Below, in pieces: positions 20,960-34,246 of a DNA stretch of 64,000 bases (within the stretch, counting starts at the first letter, position 1; the number at the start of each line of letters is the position of its first letter). The notes under the pieces are model-generated. The model worked only from the letters and a program-made list of their open reading frames with translations, was not told the DNA's origin and ran no database searches. Made by a program: the position numbers and the translations under genes. This DNA is from Linyphia triangularis (lineage: Eukaryota; Arthropoda; Arachnida; Araneae; Linyphiidae), in NCBI GenBank assembly GCA_963978545.1, contig OZ021723.1:49802569-49866568 (forward strand), given 5' to 3'.

Positions 20960-21350
20960 ATCTTAAATTTAAGTACAGTTCTAAGATTCAAGAGGACCCT
21001 CGACATTCGATGGAGTGATCAGTTAAGGCTCTTCAAATCACGCTTAATGACTTTACCTCAAAATCGATCATATCATTTTTTTCCTTGATTCTAGTTCTCC
21101 CCAGCAGGTTATATGCTAACATACTTACTTTGGGGGCAGTCGACAACAATCGCAAATTAATTCATATTGTTGGAATTGTCAGTGAAGCAAAAACATCAAG
21201 CGTCAGTATTTGTCGGGGGAAATTAGAAGCGAAGATGGTTTTTCTTTTTGAAGATTCTTCTCCAACGGTGGCTCTGGAGTCAATGGCTCGGAGCTACTAA
21301 ACTTCGAAATAAAGACACTTTTTATTTTCAATGATCCCTGTTTACGAAAA
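20960..21350 (-). other. GC-raised island with a candidate minus-strand exon
   Basis: On the minus strand a possible acceptor (TTTCAATTTTTCGTAAACAG) precedes about 210 bp that ends in a strong donor, CCCCCAAA|GTAAGTATG, near 21129. The first 40-odd codons are open (SSSEPLTPEPPLEKN is a typical linker-like peptide), but a TGA interrupts all-through translation before the donor. It would therefore have to be an untranslated, partial or first exon. A plus-strand frame of 71 codons (21085-21300) covers the same bases. It lies in the correct direction to be upstream of the exon at 15612-15748, but no link is shown. Confidence 0.25.
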
Positions 21351-22818
21351 ATTGAAACGATTCCGAATACTATAGCTTTTCTCGCTTTGTTGAGTCTGAT
21401 CACTTCATTTATTTGAATGGATTCCCAGGAATTATACTTCAGTCGAATTCTTTTGTGTTATGGTTAGGCGGATCTTTTGAAACTCACGCAGTGTTTGTGA
21501 AAGGTATGGGAGTCAAGTGAATTTTAAACACTGCTTTATTTAAATCGTTATTCTGAAAGAACAATTTCTGTTTTCGAGTTACAATTTAATAAGTAAAAAG
21601 TTTATTTTTAAGAAATGTATGATTAGTATTTTATGCTACCAGTTTGAGAATTTGTTTTAATTTTTCTATTTTATAAACAATAGCACTTTATCCTCTAAAA
21701 TATATTTTATGTACCTTCTTTTAAGCACATTTTTTATCATATAACTATTTTTAAACTAATATTCGGTATATTTTTGGCGAAATAATATATCTTGTTTTCC
21801 GAAAAATACCCTGAGATTTCCATAGAAAAAAAAATAGAACCCGAGTTAATAAAATATTTCTTTTAAAACAGAACCTAGAAACTAATTTTAAATATCATAA
21901 AAGTAAGTATATCTTTTAAGAAACATTCATGCAAATCTAGTAAAGTAGTTGAAATTCAGAACATTTAAGGTAAACATTGTATACATAAAAAAGTTTTTTA
22001 ATGGCAATTTCGAGCAAAGATCTCAGTATAATCTAAAGCTACTTTAAATGCACTGTTTTGTTCAATATAACAACGATAAAACATAGTCTCCTCAAAATAC
22101 AAATTATTGAACATTAAATACTTAAATACTCATCTTTCAAACAACAGTAATAAAATTTGGTTAAGAAACGATGCTCAAGAAAACACATTTTTATATATTT
22201 TCATTTAATTACTTCTAGTGTTTTATTCATTAGCTCTTTTCAGACAGCAATTTCAAATAATGACATCTATCATATCATTACAAGGTTTTTCACATTAGAG
22301 CGTTTCTGCCTTTCAAATGACTGCTATTGATATGTTTCATTAAACATTAAGTAAAATTTATGTTCATGTTCATCATTATACTGCAAATACTTCTTTTTTT
22401 TATTTATGATATCACTTTATTAAGGTATCATAAAAAATAGACATTGTGATTAAAGAAACTACCAAACATTTATAAGTATATCTTTATATTCAGTTATCTA
22501 GTCAATATAAGATTATATTTTTATTTTTAGATGCATTATTTCTTCAAATATGTATCATTTGCAACCATACCGAAAATTAAAAAGATAACTATTTTTAAAA
22601 TGTTTAAAATAATTCCCTACTTATTTTAATTACGATTTTATCTCTTACATTGAGCTATCCAAAAACACTTGCTTTAGTTAACAATCAAAAAGATGAATTC
22701 CTCACTAGTTAATCGATGTTAGTTTTGTCAGGGAGAGCTTCAGATGTATAAAAGTTGCAACACGATTCTCGTTACAAAACAATACTTATGAATAATTAAG
22801 TAACGGCATTACGCAGTT
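21351..22818. other. AT-rich non-genic DNA
   Basis: No exon was recognised. A TATAAAAG-like box occurs near 22747 with no supported transcript downstream. Confidence 0.45.
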
Positions 22819-22887
22819 CTCTTTCCATGGGTAGAAAAGTACTTGCATTTTAAATGTACATAAGGTGAACCCATTTAATGGAAAGAG
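22819..22887. repeat. 69-bp nested inverted repeat
   Basis: Outer arms are CTCTTTCCATGGGT (22819-22832) and ACCCATTTAATGGAAAGAG (22869-22887), pairing with one 5-nt bulge. An inner palindrome, GTACTTGCATTTTAAATGTAC, occupies the centre. The whole could fold into a long stem as RNA or a cruciform as DNA. It lies in a region of moderately raised GC that also contains CACGTG and CCAATTA motifs near 22999-23017. Confidence 0.45.
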
Positions 22888-24299
22888 CTTTGCTTAAACA
22901 CCTGTGCAACATCACTCAAAATTAATAGCTAAGTAGTACGAAAATAGCATTATTAGAAAGGAGAGCACGTACTGGGAATGTAACGCTATTGCTGTTCACG
23001 TGATACACGCTGACCAATTAGCAAAGCTATTTATTTTAATTCGCGGTAAAAATGGGAATCGGCATTAGATTTTAGTATAGAGTTCTGTTATGGAATAATA
23101 GTTATTACTGTGATTCCCGCCAAAAAATGTAATTATTTCCGTGATATACAAGTATATGTTTTGAAATAGCTTGAAAGTATGATAGTTCAAATATACGATA
23201 TTTGAATTTACCTGTTTTATCAGGGATTAAACTGTTTGCGTGATTTCTGGGGGCAAGTCATAACTATATGACTATATGTCAGATAATTGCTTTTGAAAGA
23301 CTTTTAAGTTTATAAATTTAAAGTTTTGGAATTATATATTAAGGTAACTTTAAGAATATGATAGGGTCTATAAAATACTCTAAAGTGTTTGATAAAACCA
23401 TTTAAAATATGAAAGAAATGTTAGAGAATGTTTTATTATCACTTTAAAGTAGGCAGAGATTTTTTCAAGTACTATAAAAATTTTCAGCGAAATGAATAAT
23501 GAATTATTTAAGGAAGAAGTACTCTCTAAGATTTTAGTTGATTCAAAATGCTTCCAGAGGGGAAAATATTGTATGAAATCGTAGATAAAGCAATTTGGAT
23601 ACTCTCATAGTTAAAATGAGAAATTATTTTAGTACAGGCTAGAGTACGAACTGTGCAAATTACAAATGAAGTTCTTATATGAATGTTGTTTAATATACTA
23701 TGTATTTGAAGTAGACGGCCAGAAATTCCGCATACAATGAAACTTTCTGAAAAAGCTATCCTGTTTCTGTTTAAATGCATAACAGATTATAAAAACATAA
23801 ATTATAATTTATTAATTATAGCATGATACCTTAACATTAAAAAAAAAATGACTAAAACATACTCATCTCAGTGTTTAAAAAAAAAAAAAAAAAAAAAAAA
23901 AACTTAACCAAAAAAACAATGCCAGGTAACTAAACTGGACACCAATTCAAAAAATGAAGATTCAGTTTTCTTTATAGAGTCTCACTGTATAAAATTTGAT
24001 TAACATCCTTTCAATATAAATTAATATATATATGATAAATGCAACGAACTTTCCACTCCCTGTAAATACATGGAACTTCCCATTCCTTATTATATTTAGA
24101 CTCCTAAAATCTCACTCAAACTGCCACTACTTCTACAAACATCATTTTCCGAATAATTTCCCTCTCAATTATTTACACGCGATTAAAAACCTATCCCCGT
24201 AATCTCAAACCAACAAAAAGAAACATCCGGACAAAAAAAAAAAAAATTAAAAATTATTTCTCTTACTACCATTTCTGACAAAGCATGCGTAAACTGCTA
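22888..24299. other. AT-rich non-genic DNA
   Basis: A poly-A tract occupies about 23877-23901. The 84-codon minus frame at 23526-23780 has no recognisable motif. No gene is called. Confidence 0.45.
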
Positions 24300-24660
24300 T
24301 TTCCCCCCTTTCCAACCATTGATCCCGGTTAGAGGAACCGGATCCGGTTAGTTCCGGTACAGATTCAGTAAACAAGGACTGACAATGGCAGTTCATCATG
24401 ATGTTCTTCTTGAGCATCTAAACATCGATAACCTGCTGGGGGAGTTATAGTGGAGAAGTAGCAACCGTTAAGTTAACAAGCGCCAAATATTTCCCGAATT
24501 CGAAGAGGCAACATATCTTCTTTGACTAAGTGGAATTACGAATGTCAGGCTGGTCGGAAATATCAGAAGCGCGGCGTTGCGTCCGTAAATCAACAGTGGC
24601 GGAGATGTGTGTCTTTTTTAGTTGGACGTGACATTTTGTGGATTCGCCGTTAAATGCTCG
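24300..24660. promoter_or_regulatory. Candidate promoter-like island
   Basis: A clear GC-raised block in AT-rich surroundings. At 24324-24357, CCGGTTAG occurs twice, flanked by GGAACCGG and TTCCGG half-sites, giving overlapping direct and inverted repeats. A CATCGATA motif near 24423 resembles the DRE element of arthropod housekeeping promoters. CpG-containing sequence (GCGGCGTTGCGTCCG) follows near 24571. The frame at 24622-24852 begins at its right edge but is unrecognised. Interpretation as a promoter or first non-coding exon is inference. Confidence 0.3.
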
Positions 24661-27600
24661 CATAAAAAGGGGTGTGTTTTAGTCAATGCGCTTTACAATG
24701 GAAATACATTGATGCAGTCTTTGGAATGGAAGAAAATAGGGCATAAAAGTAACAGAAAAATTGGTAGTTTGGGACATAAGATGGTTTATGTAGTAACGTG
24801 CAAAGGAAAATTTTATTCTTATGATAGTTTTATGAGAGACAAATATACATAGTTTGTTCTTAGGTCAACAGATGATGGCCATGATGAATAGAATTGATTG
24901 ATAGGGTATCCGTGTATCGATTACCTAAGACGTTGTTTGAGTATAGTCATGCCTATAACGTCATATATTAACCTAAGTACTACATATTTTGGAAAGTTTC
25001 TCTTTCTTAAATACAAAAAAAGTTCATTTTTTGTGTTGGCTGTTTTGTTCAATGGTATTTGTTTGGAAATCAAAAGTAGTTCTGTTACTTTTGAGTCACA
25101 CTACATTTTTATAGGATAGGTGTATTGTGGCATGAATGGTGTGTTTGAAATAAGTGTCATTACATGTTTAATTTAAGTTGAATAATTATATTACTTTTCG
25201 AGTCTGCCCATATCAAAATAATTACAGCCCACATCTTGAGATCTAATGTTGAAATCTAGGATCAAATTTCCGGAAGCTTTCCAAGTACAAAGTATTCTGG
25301 CACATGATATTCAAAAGTCGATGCACTTGTAAAATACTGCTGGAATATGTACATGACGTGTTTTTTTTTAAATATATTATTTTACTAAAAAAGATTTATT
25401 ACAATTCTAAGTACGTCTCCCTTTAATATTATTAAGGGAATAACATATAAATATAACCTGTTGAATTAAGACTTTACATTTACTTTCTAATATTTGAAAG
25501 TTTAAAATACATAGTTTAAAATAAACTAAGTTAAAAAAAATCAAAAAAATCAAATAGTTATACACATTAATTATGGCAAATCATGAACAGAACTTTAATG
25601 CCGGAACATTTAAAAAAAAAAAAATTATGCTATTTATTTAGTTTAGTGTCAACATATAATTTTTGAAATTAAAATAAATTTACTTGCAAACTGCAAAGTC
25701 AGAGTTTTTGGTTTTTCGTAAATTTATATTACCGTGTCCTTTTTATTTCAACTGGTTCATGTATGTATAAGATCTCACTTAATAATTACGATTGTCAGTG
25801 TACTTGTTCCGTTAAGTGAATAATGTATTTTATCAATATCATTTGGTACAAAATGAATTTAATTAAAGTTATTGTTATTACAAACAATTGGAAGTTACGT
25901 CGATTTTAAGTTGTTGGAAGTAAAGTGCTTCACAAATTAAAGATAATGGGGATTTGTAGTAGGTTAATATATATTTAATTATTGTATGACTGCATTTGTT
26001 AGCGTGCAATTTGTATAAAGAGCTTATGGTGTTATTTTATTTAATCCATTGTAAATAATTTCAAAGTGTTAAGGCCAATAAATATTTTAAGTGGATAGAC
26101 GATGATTTACTATTGTAAAGTTTTTATTCATTGTTTTTCAGTATATATTGTTTTACTTTAGAAGCAGCTTATATGTAGTATTGACACACAAGCAAAAAAA
26201 AAAAAAAAACTACTATGCATAAAGTATATATTTTAAAGCTTATGTAGTTTACACTGTAGATATTAATTGCTGTTGTAATAAAATACAAGTATAACGTTTC
26301 AATGCAAAAATTTTAGTTTTACCTTTTTCGGGAGATTTTATGCAATTTTACATATACTTAAATTCTGGCCAATGGCACAAGTCTCACTATTAGAACTGTT
26401 TTTAAGCGATGGAAAGTTTCCAATACATTTAATATTTCTCCAACTCATCTCGTAGAAGCGCCCCACACATGTTTGATAAAATTAGGATTTAAAGAGCGGT
26501 CTGGCTTACGTTCATAATTTTTAATCATTTAATCAAAGCGAGAGTGGTACAGAATGTACCATAAATATCAATGAACACGATTTAAAAAGTAATATTTCAC
26601 TATTATAAACTTGCTCACATCTAGGTAACCTAATTGCAGTGAAAAAATCGAGTTTAATTATCTTTTATGTTCCTCCAGAGCTAAATAAAGCAATCAAACG
26701 TATTGCATCCCTAGACAAAAACCATTTACCAAATAATATTATGTTTAAACCTTTTTTTTTAAATCGTCCGACGTCTAATATTACTCATGAGACTGACTAC
26801 ATTCCTATCAGTACACTGTCTCTTATGTTAAAAAAGTTATAGTAATTGGAGGCAATATGTTGGATTGTTGTATCGTGCTCCTCAGGAACACAAAGTGAAT
26901 TAAACTCTATTTTTTATTGTAATTATGTAACTTAGATCTTGACAAATCTATTATGGTGAATTTTTTTTTTAATCGTGCTTATTGACATTTAAGGCATATT
27001 CTGTCCCACTGTGGCTTTGGATAAACGATTAAAATTATGAACATTGCTCCTATATGTAATACAGATCACTCCTTTAATTAGAATTTAATTAAACATACGT
27101 GGTATGCTTTTATGAGAAGGGTTGCGGAAAAATTCATGTATTGGGAATTTTACCTACAGTTGTAAAGGTGGGATAAGGAACATTTACCCATCAGATATAA
27201 ATAACATCATGTTATGTATTAGAACACAGTGAAAAGTAAACACAGATGACCTGGGAGATCATGTCTCGCAGTAAAAGTCAATTCTTTGAGTTGCGCGATT
27301 TTTAATAAGCATCTGATTAATATGATTTTTAGATGCATCTGTACAACTACACGCTAATGGTACTCCATACTTCTGCATATGCTTCCACTGTACACTTAGT
27401 ATTTCATTTTACGACAGTGTTCTTTTACATATTGTCATATTACATAAAGATGTATCTTTGATGTGAATTTCATGTGTCTATTAAGCTCTACCGAAAAGTT
27501 ATTAGAGAAAAACTGATTGTTCCATAATTCTTTGAGCAGTTTATTTCATCAAAGCTTCTCTTTTTGTGAGATTATTGTAGTGTACATGTATTTTTGTGTC

Positions 27601-30600
27601 ATAATTTAGCCTATTAAAATATAAAAGAATTAATAAGAAGGTATTTAAAATTAAAACTTTAACTTTTTAACTTTAGTTTAAAAATATCTAATTTCATAGA
27701 TAAGCTATTTTTACCATCAACTTTTCCCCTTAAAATAGCCCAGTGAGAATACGGTGTCAATTTAGAAGAGTGATAAAATAATGAAACATAATTAATATGC
27801 CCATTTAGGAAAATGCAATTTATTTTTCTTTCAACCATAAAGTTTGTCTCATTATTAAATCGAACATCTTTCTAACTTTATTCCTTCTTTAATTAGACGC
27901 TTCATCAAATAGATTTATCATAATTACTAGCATTTAATGCTTCTGATCTTTGAGGCAAATATTGCATTGATATGTACCCAGAATATTAATCATACAAGTC
28001 TTAAAATTAATTAGCTGCTATACAAATTATCTACTTCGATTTTATTTTTGATTTTGAAAACAAATTCCATAAATTATTTAATCACTCATTAAAACTTTCT
28101 GAAGGAATTCTATTAATATATCCTTAGAATAGCTGCAATTTTTAAAAATAAGATGCTATTTTGCAATGAAACTTAAATTTGGTTATTATCAAATTTCTCT
28201 TTAAAATAAAAAAATATTGAAGAAAACTATAAATTTGAAATGCATTTATATTATTAAAAAAATAAAAGATTGATTTGATTTAACATTTACAAGTGTCCAT
28301 AAACTGATTAAACATTTTTACAAATCCATGCATTGCTAATTGTATAAAAATAAGAAAATATTAATATTAAATAATATGTTGAATGTATCATTAAAATTAT
28401 TAAGAAAATATTTATTATGATAAACTAAGTTAAAATAGTTTTGAATATTGTAAAAACTTCTTAAGTGCTACAAAAAATTATTTGAATATTTTTAATTTTT
28501 TTAATAAAAAACATTGCTGTCAGTTGTATGTTACTTATTTACATAACATTAAGAGTGAACCATTCTTTACATGAAGTTAAATATGCGTATTTATTAACTA
28601 TTAATTCATTTTGAACTTTTTATTAAGCTTATCCTAGTCATTACATTTTTATTAACATTGGGGTGTTTCGTATAGTTAATAGTATGCGTGAAGTTCAAAA
28701 TTAATGTTAATGTTAATTTATTCTCTTATACTAAATAAACAAAATTAAATAAAAAAAAATATCTACAATGACATAATTTGTAATTATTTTTAAAGATTAC
28801 CAATTGTTTTTTTGGTTATAGATAATTTAGAAATTTAAAAATATTCCAATTACTATAAGATCACCTTGATTTTAATAACTAAAAGTGTAATTTCAAACTT
28901 TATTAATTTCAACAGTTTCAAAAGTTAAAATAAAAAGTATACATTTTTTAAAATCTTAAATATTTAAATAATTATTTGTGGCAAAAATTTAAAAAGCAAT
29001 AGAAATTTTGAGCTGTTCTATAAATAATACAGCCCTAAGATCATCGGTATATTAAAAAAAAAAAACTATTTATGTGCAAATAAGTAGGGTTACAATTAAA
29101 AATACTTTTAATTTAAGTTAATTCAATGAAAGGAAGTCACTACTTTAAGCAATTGACAAATATGAAATATGAAATTTTTTTACTGTTTCGATTCAAAAGT
29201 GTATGGTCCCTGGTAATATTAAGATTTATATTTTATATTCTAAATATCTCCTAAATAAAAGTAAAACACTTATTTCTGAAATTTTTTTTATTTCTATTCT
29301 AAGTCATTTGCAATTTCATAAACTCATTAATAGTATAACTTATTAATGTTTTGTCAAAAACCAAATTATCCCAACATCATTGAAACATACATACATATCT
29401 TACATACATATCTTAACAAAAATGCATATCTTACACGAATGACTTGAAGTACTTTTATAGAACAAGTCGATCTTCTCACAACAAGTATTCTAAGCTAACC
29501 AAGTCTCTTATTTAAACTACTAAAATTAATTTTAACTCAACGTCTATTTTCTGTCCTGTAATTGAGTTTCAAAGCACCGCTGCGGCAAACTGAAACTATG
29601 AACAGTTTGTTGAGAGCTGAAAAGTTAAAGTTATACTTAATTTGTAGGAGGGATTATAAAGAGGGGCGATACATGCTTGAGTGTGCACACTGACGTCCAA
29701 AGACGTTTACTTCTAGAAAAGTTTTAATGTCGGAATTGCACCTACTCTCTGTCGCCTTCTCTTGAGTTTTACTGAGGATTTGATTGGACTGTCAGATTTT
29801 CACTTTTAAAGTGACCAAGGTGGTTTTGCGCAGAAAACTTTTCGATGAGGGATTTGGAATAAGACTTTTGAACGTTATTTGATTTACCAAGGATAGCAAA
29901 GATTTATTTTACTTACTATATGTATTTAAAGTTTTTCGATTCTACACTACACAAATGTAGTGATAAGTATAAACAAAGGTTTTAACCATCTGTGACATTT
30001 AACAATCGAAGTTGACATCTTGTTTCCAAATTGAAATATCATATAAGAACTAGGACATTTGGGGAACATTTTTCTTGCTATGTTTATCGCCAAACTCGCC
30101 GACATAGCAACATTTTTGCTTATCAAAAAACACTCGTTTGCTGCTTTCCAAATAACAGGATATGTGTTATCATACGTAGTCATTAATCTCAACAGGAAAA
30201 ACTTTCAGTAATTAAACGTTGCGAAACCGTACATGCTTGGTAGCTGAACCTGATATGCTACAATAGAAAAGTTCATACAAATGACTGAACTTTTATTAAA
30301 AGTGATTGAGACAATTCAACCTGTTTAATAATTTTTATTCAACTATATTTTTTAACAGTAATGGCTTGTTAGCAGTATTAAACATATAGCCTATTTCAGA
30401 CCACTTATTCGATTACATTAATACTTATACAGAGTATGCAATAGCTGAAATAGTGGAATATCAGATTTTATTTCTAAATCTGCCCTTATATAGTTTTATG
30501 TCATCTATTCATTCCATCTGAAGCATATAAGCCTCGCCTTAGTACGAAAGTCATATCTGCTACTGAGCACAAAATGAGAATTTACGTTTTTGAAATTTAA

Positions 30601-31005
30601 CAAATTCATGTTGTTGTAGGTAAATCATCACTAACTTGTTATCTATTTTAATATTTTCTTGCAGACACGACCTTTCAAACTACTAATTATGATTGTGTAA
30701 AACAAGTTACAGAGAATCACTTAACTCAGTATGGCCAAAAATGCAGTTGTTTGTGCTTAGTACGGCAGTCTACTAACTAGAGTTTCAACGACATACGAGA
30801 TGTTTTTAAAATATTTTGAGAAAGAGGATAGAGTCATTTGGATCTAAAACATCTCTCACAATCTTTCAATATTTAGACTGTACGAATATAACTCTCTAAA
30901 ATATCCCGATTCCATCTGAAGGTAAAAATTTAAATTTACTTTTTCGAAATAACTTCTCCTTTCGTTTAAAAGTAAATGCACTGAATTTTAAAAATACTTG
31001 TTAAT
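24661..31005. other. Long AT-rich stretch without a recognised gene
   Basis: Includes unrecognised frames at 24898-25119 (+), 26639-26842 (+) and 29947-30192 (-), none with a family match I can name. A mildly GC-raised block lies at about 29540-29830. Homopolymer tracts occur at 26194-26209 and elsewhere. Confidence 0.45.
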
Positions 31006-31078
31006 CAGAAAAAGCTCTAGATTAGAGGTTATATTTTATTGAAAGAGGTAATATATCCAGAAAAAGCTCTAGATTAGA
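31006..31078. repeat. 21-bp direct repeat, 52 bp apart
   Basis: The sequence CAGAAAAAGCTCTAGATTAGA occurs identically at 31006-31026 and 31058-31078, a recent local duplication in AT-rich DNA. Confidence 0.7.
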
Positions 31079-31539
31079 TAATTATAAACAAGCGCGATTA
31101 AATTAAAACTAGCTCAGTAAAATAAGGTTAGTTGAGATACACATTATTTTACCACGATCTCTTACACATTATTTCATATGTTCTATTTTTATCTACTCCC
31201 AATTATAAATGAAATCTTAAAATACTCTAAAAAAATAAATTGTATGCTACTTCATACGGCCTGAAACAAAGGATTTTTTTAATAATATGTATACTCTCAA
31301 CAATTCTATAGCTACATTTTTATGATCATTTTATGATCACAAAGTACTTATAAGATATTACAGAAATAAAACTAAATTACAAAATTCGTTTTTATATTTG
31401 TAATTAAAACTCAATATTCACACAAAATAGATACTTTTTAAGTAAGTTATAAACGAACCATATTAAGTAGTATAATAAACCAATAAATTTAGGGAGAAGT
31501 AAACATACATTCAGATAGATTCGCTCTACAGTCACTCTT
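31079..31539. other. AT-rich non-genic DNA
   Basis: Nothing was recognised between the 21-bp direct repeat and the next GC-raised block. Confidence 0.5.
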
Positions 31540-31900
31540 TTAATTTCAAGACAACCCCCAGAAGATATTCTCTCACAAAAACGACCCCTTCACAAAGTTC
31601 CTCGAGTCAGGCCCGGAGCCAAAAGAAAAGCTCATTTTCAAAACATTATAACGGGTAAATTCAAGAGACGATCCCCAGAGAAGTAAGCCACTATATTTTT
31701 TTGAATGGGGCGGAATCATTGTTTTACTTACTGACCTTTGAATCACTTCTCGTTGCTGCTTTAAGCGCCAAGTACAGTGTGAAAAACGATTAAAATTCAG
31801 CTTGGGAAATGGGTTTTCTTTTTTTTAAGGTGAAGAAAGAAAATCGAAAGTGGTGAGCGTTGTTTGGTGAGAATATAGAGGGGGAGGGGGATTGTTACTT
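31540..31900 (+). other. GC-raised block with a weak exon candidate
   Basis: A pyrimidine-rich stretch ending in TTTCAAG at 31550 is followed by about 105 bp open in the plus strand (TTPRRYSLTKTTPSQ, Ser/Gln/Lys-rich) up to AACGG|GTAAAT near 31655. The splice signals are only fair and the peptide is low-complexity, so this could be chance. A GGGGGAGGGGG run follows near 31880. Confidence 0.2.
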
Positions 31901-32984
31901 ACCGCTTCAAGACAGACAACTTAAATTGAAAGCATAAAAGCAACCTTCATTTCTCCCCTAAAAAGAAATTACCAATTTTTTTTTTTGTCGAGTGTTTTTA
32001 GCTTTTGGGTGAGTAATGATTTTTTATCGTGATTCGTTTTCCTGGTGAGAGGTGAAACAGTTTTTCTAATAGAAAACACATGGGTTGGGATGTTCTTCAA
32101 ATTTACATCTTGAGGAAAAATTGTTGAATAAAGAAATAACTGTGTTTTTAACTCGTATGAAAAAGAACTGCGTGATGGTTCAGATGTGGAATAATATTTT
32201 GATGTCAGGTATTGAAATACATATGTTAGCTTTAAATTTTTAGGCTGGAAGTACTTGTATTTCGGTTCATTGATTTCCCTAAAAAAATTATTTAAGTAAG
32301 TAAAGCTACTGAAATGGTAATTTTTAAAAAATATTTTTTATTCCTTAAAAGGACAAATTATAAATCATAATTTATATAATAAATGGAAACGATACTTTCC
32401 CCTTGTTTATTTTCGAGGAAATACTGTGGCGGAACTATTCAAACTTAATCTGACGTCGTCTTTTTATCAACTATTATTATTATTGAACTGTCACGCTTGA
32501 ACTTTGTGTAAATTTATTTTATTTCATTCCTTGATATTTTTTATTACGTTTGAAATGGCAATATTAGCCGTATTCTATCCCCTGTTAAAAAATGATTTTG
32601 TCTCTTTGAGTAGCTTTTTCTAATAAAAATATAAAATTTAATATTCATTTTTATTCCAAACCTTCACTTCTCCATGCGTACACCACAATACTTCTGATCA
32701 ATTCCTTAATTCAAATCATTATTCTTTCAAAATTATAAGTATTTCCTTTTAGCGTAATGAAAAACGAAAATAATTGTTAAGTATATTTTCTTATTTTTGC
32801 TAATTTGGATCGGTGCACTTTCGAAATGATTATCTTGATTTTTTTTAATTTAATTCAAAATACCTCCTACTGCTTGCTTATTAATAAAATCATTGATTAA
32901 ACAGACACTTTTGATGATAGACATTACATTCAAGAATATTTTCATTTTATGTTTCCTAATCTAATTTAGACATAGTTCTTTTTG
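31901..32984. other. AT-rich non-genic DNA
   Basis: No exon or repeat family was recognised before repeat copy B. Confidence 0.5.
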
Positions 32985-33663
32985 CTTTCAATTACCCATA
33001 TATTAACATAAGGTAATGAAAGTATTGTTTAAGGCCCCAATAATTTTCTCCCCATTTTTCCAAGTTTTGAAACATCCTGACTTCAAAAAAGTTGTCTAGA
33101 AAAAATATCTGTGTGTACGTTATCATCATAACACCAGAACGAATTGACCTACAATGTTCAAATTTGGTGTACGGGTTAGTGATACAATGGGATCTATCAT
33201 TAAGGTTTTCGTCAATATTGCGCCAGCGCTAAACAGGAAAAAAAAAAAAAAAAACCATGAAAAAATCATGTTTCCAGATATTGCTGAAAAAAGACTATCT
33301 AGCTATTTTTATCAAAATCGCTCTGGTAATGCCTCTCAAAGTCTTTTAAACATCCCCACCTCCGAAATTACCATAAAATTCTATAAAGATGCAAAAAGTT
33401 GAAAAAGGGAAGCTTTTAACACATAGTTCTCTTCCCTTGAGCATTGCTCATCAACGACCGTTTATTCTTCTCCTCTGTTTTACTTACAAAACAGGACAAT
33501 GTAAAAATTACCGAAAAGTATATTGCCACATTCGCCATTATGGTGGGGTTTTTTCGTCTATGTAAGAAGTATTGCCAAAAATATCACCAAACTAAATTTT
33601 TTAATAACACTATTCCACGTTAAATTTTAATGTAGTGACCAGTATTATAGAGTAATTGAAAGT
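32985..33663 (+). mobile_element. Interspersed repeat family, copy B (full length)
   Basis: Begins CTTTCAATTACCCATAT and ends GAGTAATTGAAAGT, so the termini are inverted repeats of about 11-12 bp. GGTAATGAAAG at about 33014 makes the same 5' foldback as in copies A and C. Internal blocks match copy A in order, including TTGTCTAGAAAAAATATCTGTGTG, GTTCAAATTTGGTGTACGGG and TTTTATCAAAATCGCTCTGG (each partly shared). About 680 bp. A plus frame of 82 codons (33154-33402) is interrupted in the other copies. Together with copy A it defines the consensus length. Confidence 0.7.
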
Positions 33664-34029
33664 TGTGGGATGTACTACTCCTCCTAGATTTATATATATC
33701 AAAAAGTATCTAAAATTTTGAAATCACTTCCATAGCCATTCAGAAATTTTCTTGGATTAAGACTAATTTGTGTAATTTGAATAAGTAGTGTTATAAGTTC
33801 AAAAAGTCAGAATGTGGCATCAGTTGGCTTAGTAAACCAATCTCACTCAAGGTTATATCTCTAAAATTGCATCTTGTGTAAATTTATAAGTTGAGATTTA
33901 ACTAAGCCATTTGAGAATCAAATGACCGATTTAATGTGAAATTAAGATTTAATTTGTCACTTAAATTTCCATGTATCAAGTAAAGTTATGTTTAAGAAAG
34001 CGTGAGTAATTGTAATCAACTTATTTTTA
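33664..34029. other. AT-rich spacer between repeat copies B and C
   Basis: No feature was recognised. Confidence 0.5.
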
Positions 34030-34246
34030 CTTTCAATTACCTATATGTATACATAGAATAATGAAAGCATAGTATTCTTCACAATTTTTTTTTTTTTAAA
34101 TCAAATTTTCCCCCCATTTCTCCACGTTTTGGAACATCCTGATTTCAAAACAGTCATCCAGAAAAAATGTCTGTCTGTGGTCAGCATAACTCCCGAAAAA
34201 ATTGACCTACGATGTTCAAATTTGGTGTGCGGGTTGGTGATGGTAC
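34030..34246 (+). mobile_element. Interspersed repeat family, copy C (truncated)
   Basis: Left end CTTTCAATTACCTATATG and foldback partner AATAATGAAAG match copies A and B. The copy continues through the conserved block GACCTACGATGTTCAAATTT and breaks off just after GGGTTGGTGATGG. Copia-like coding sequence begins at about 34247, so the copia fragment or a deletion removed its right two thirds. Confidence 0.65.

Noticed and set aside
26639..26842. 67-codon plus frame preceded by TTGCAG
   Set aside because: The acceptor context is weak, the first in-phase codons are ambiguous, and the peptide matches no family I know.
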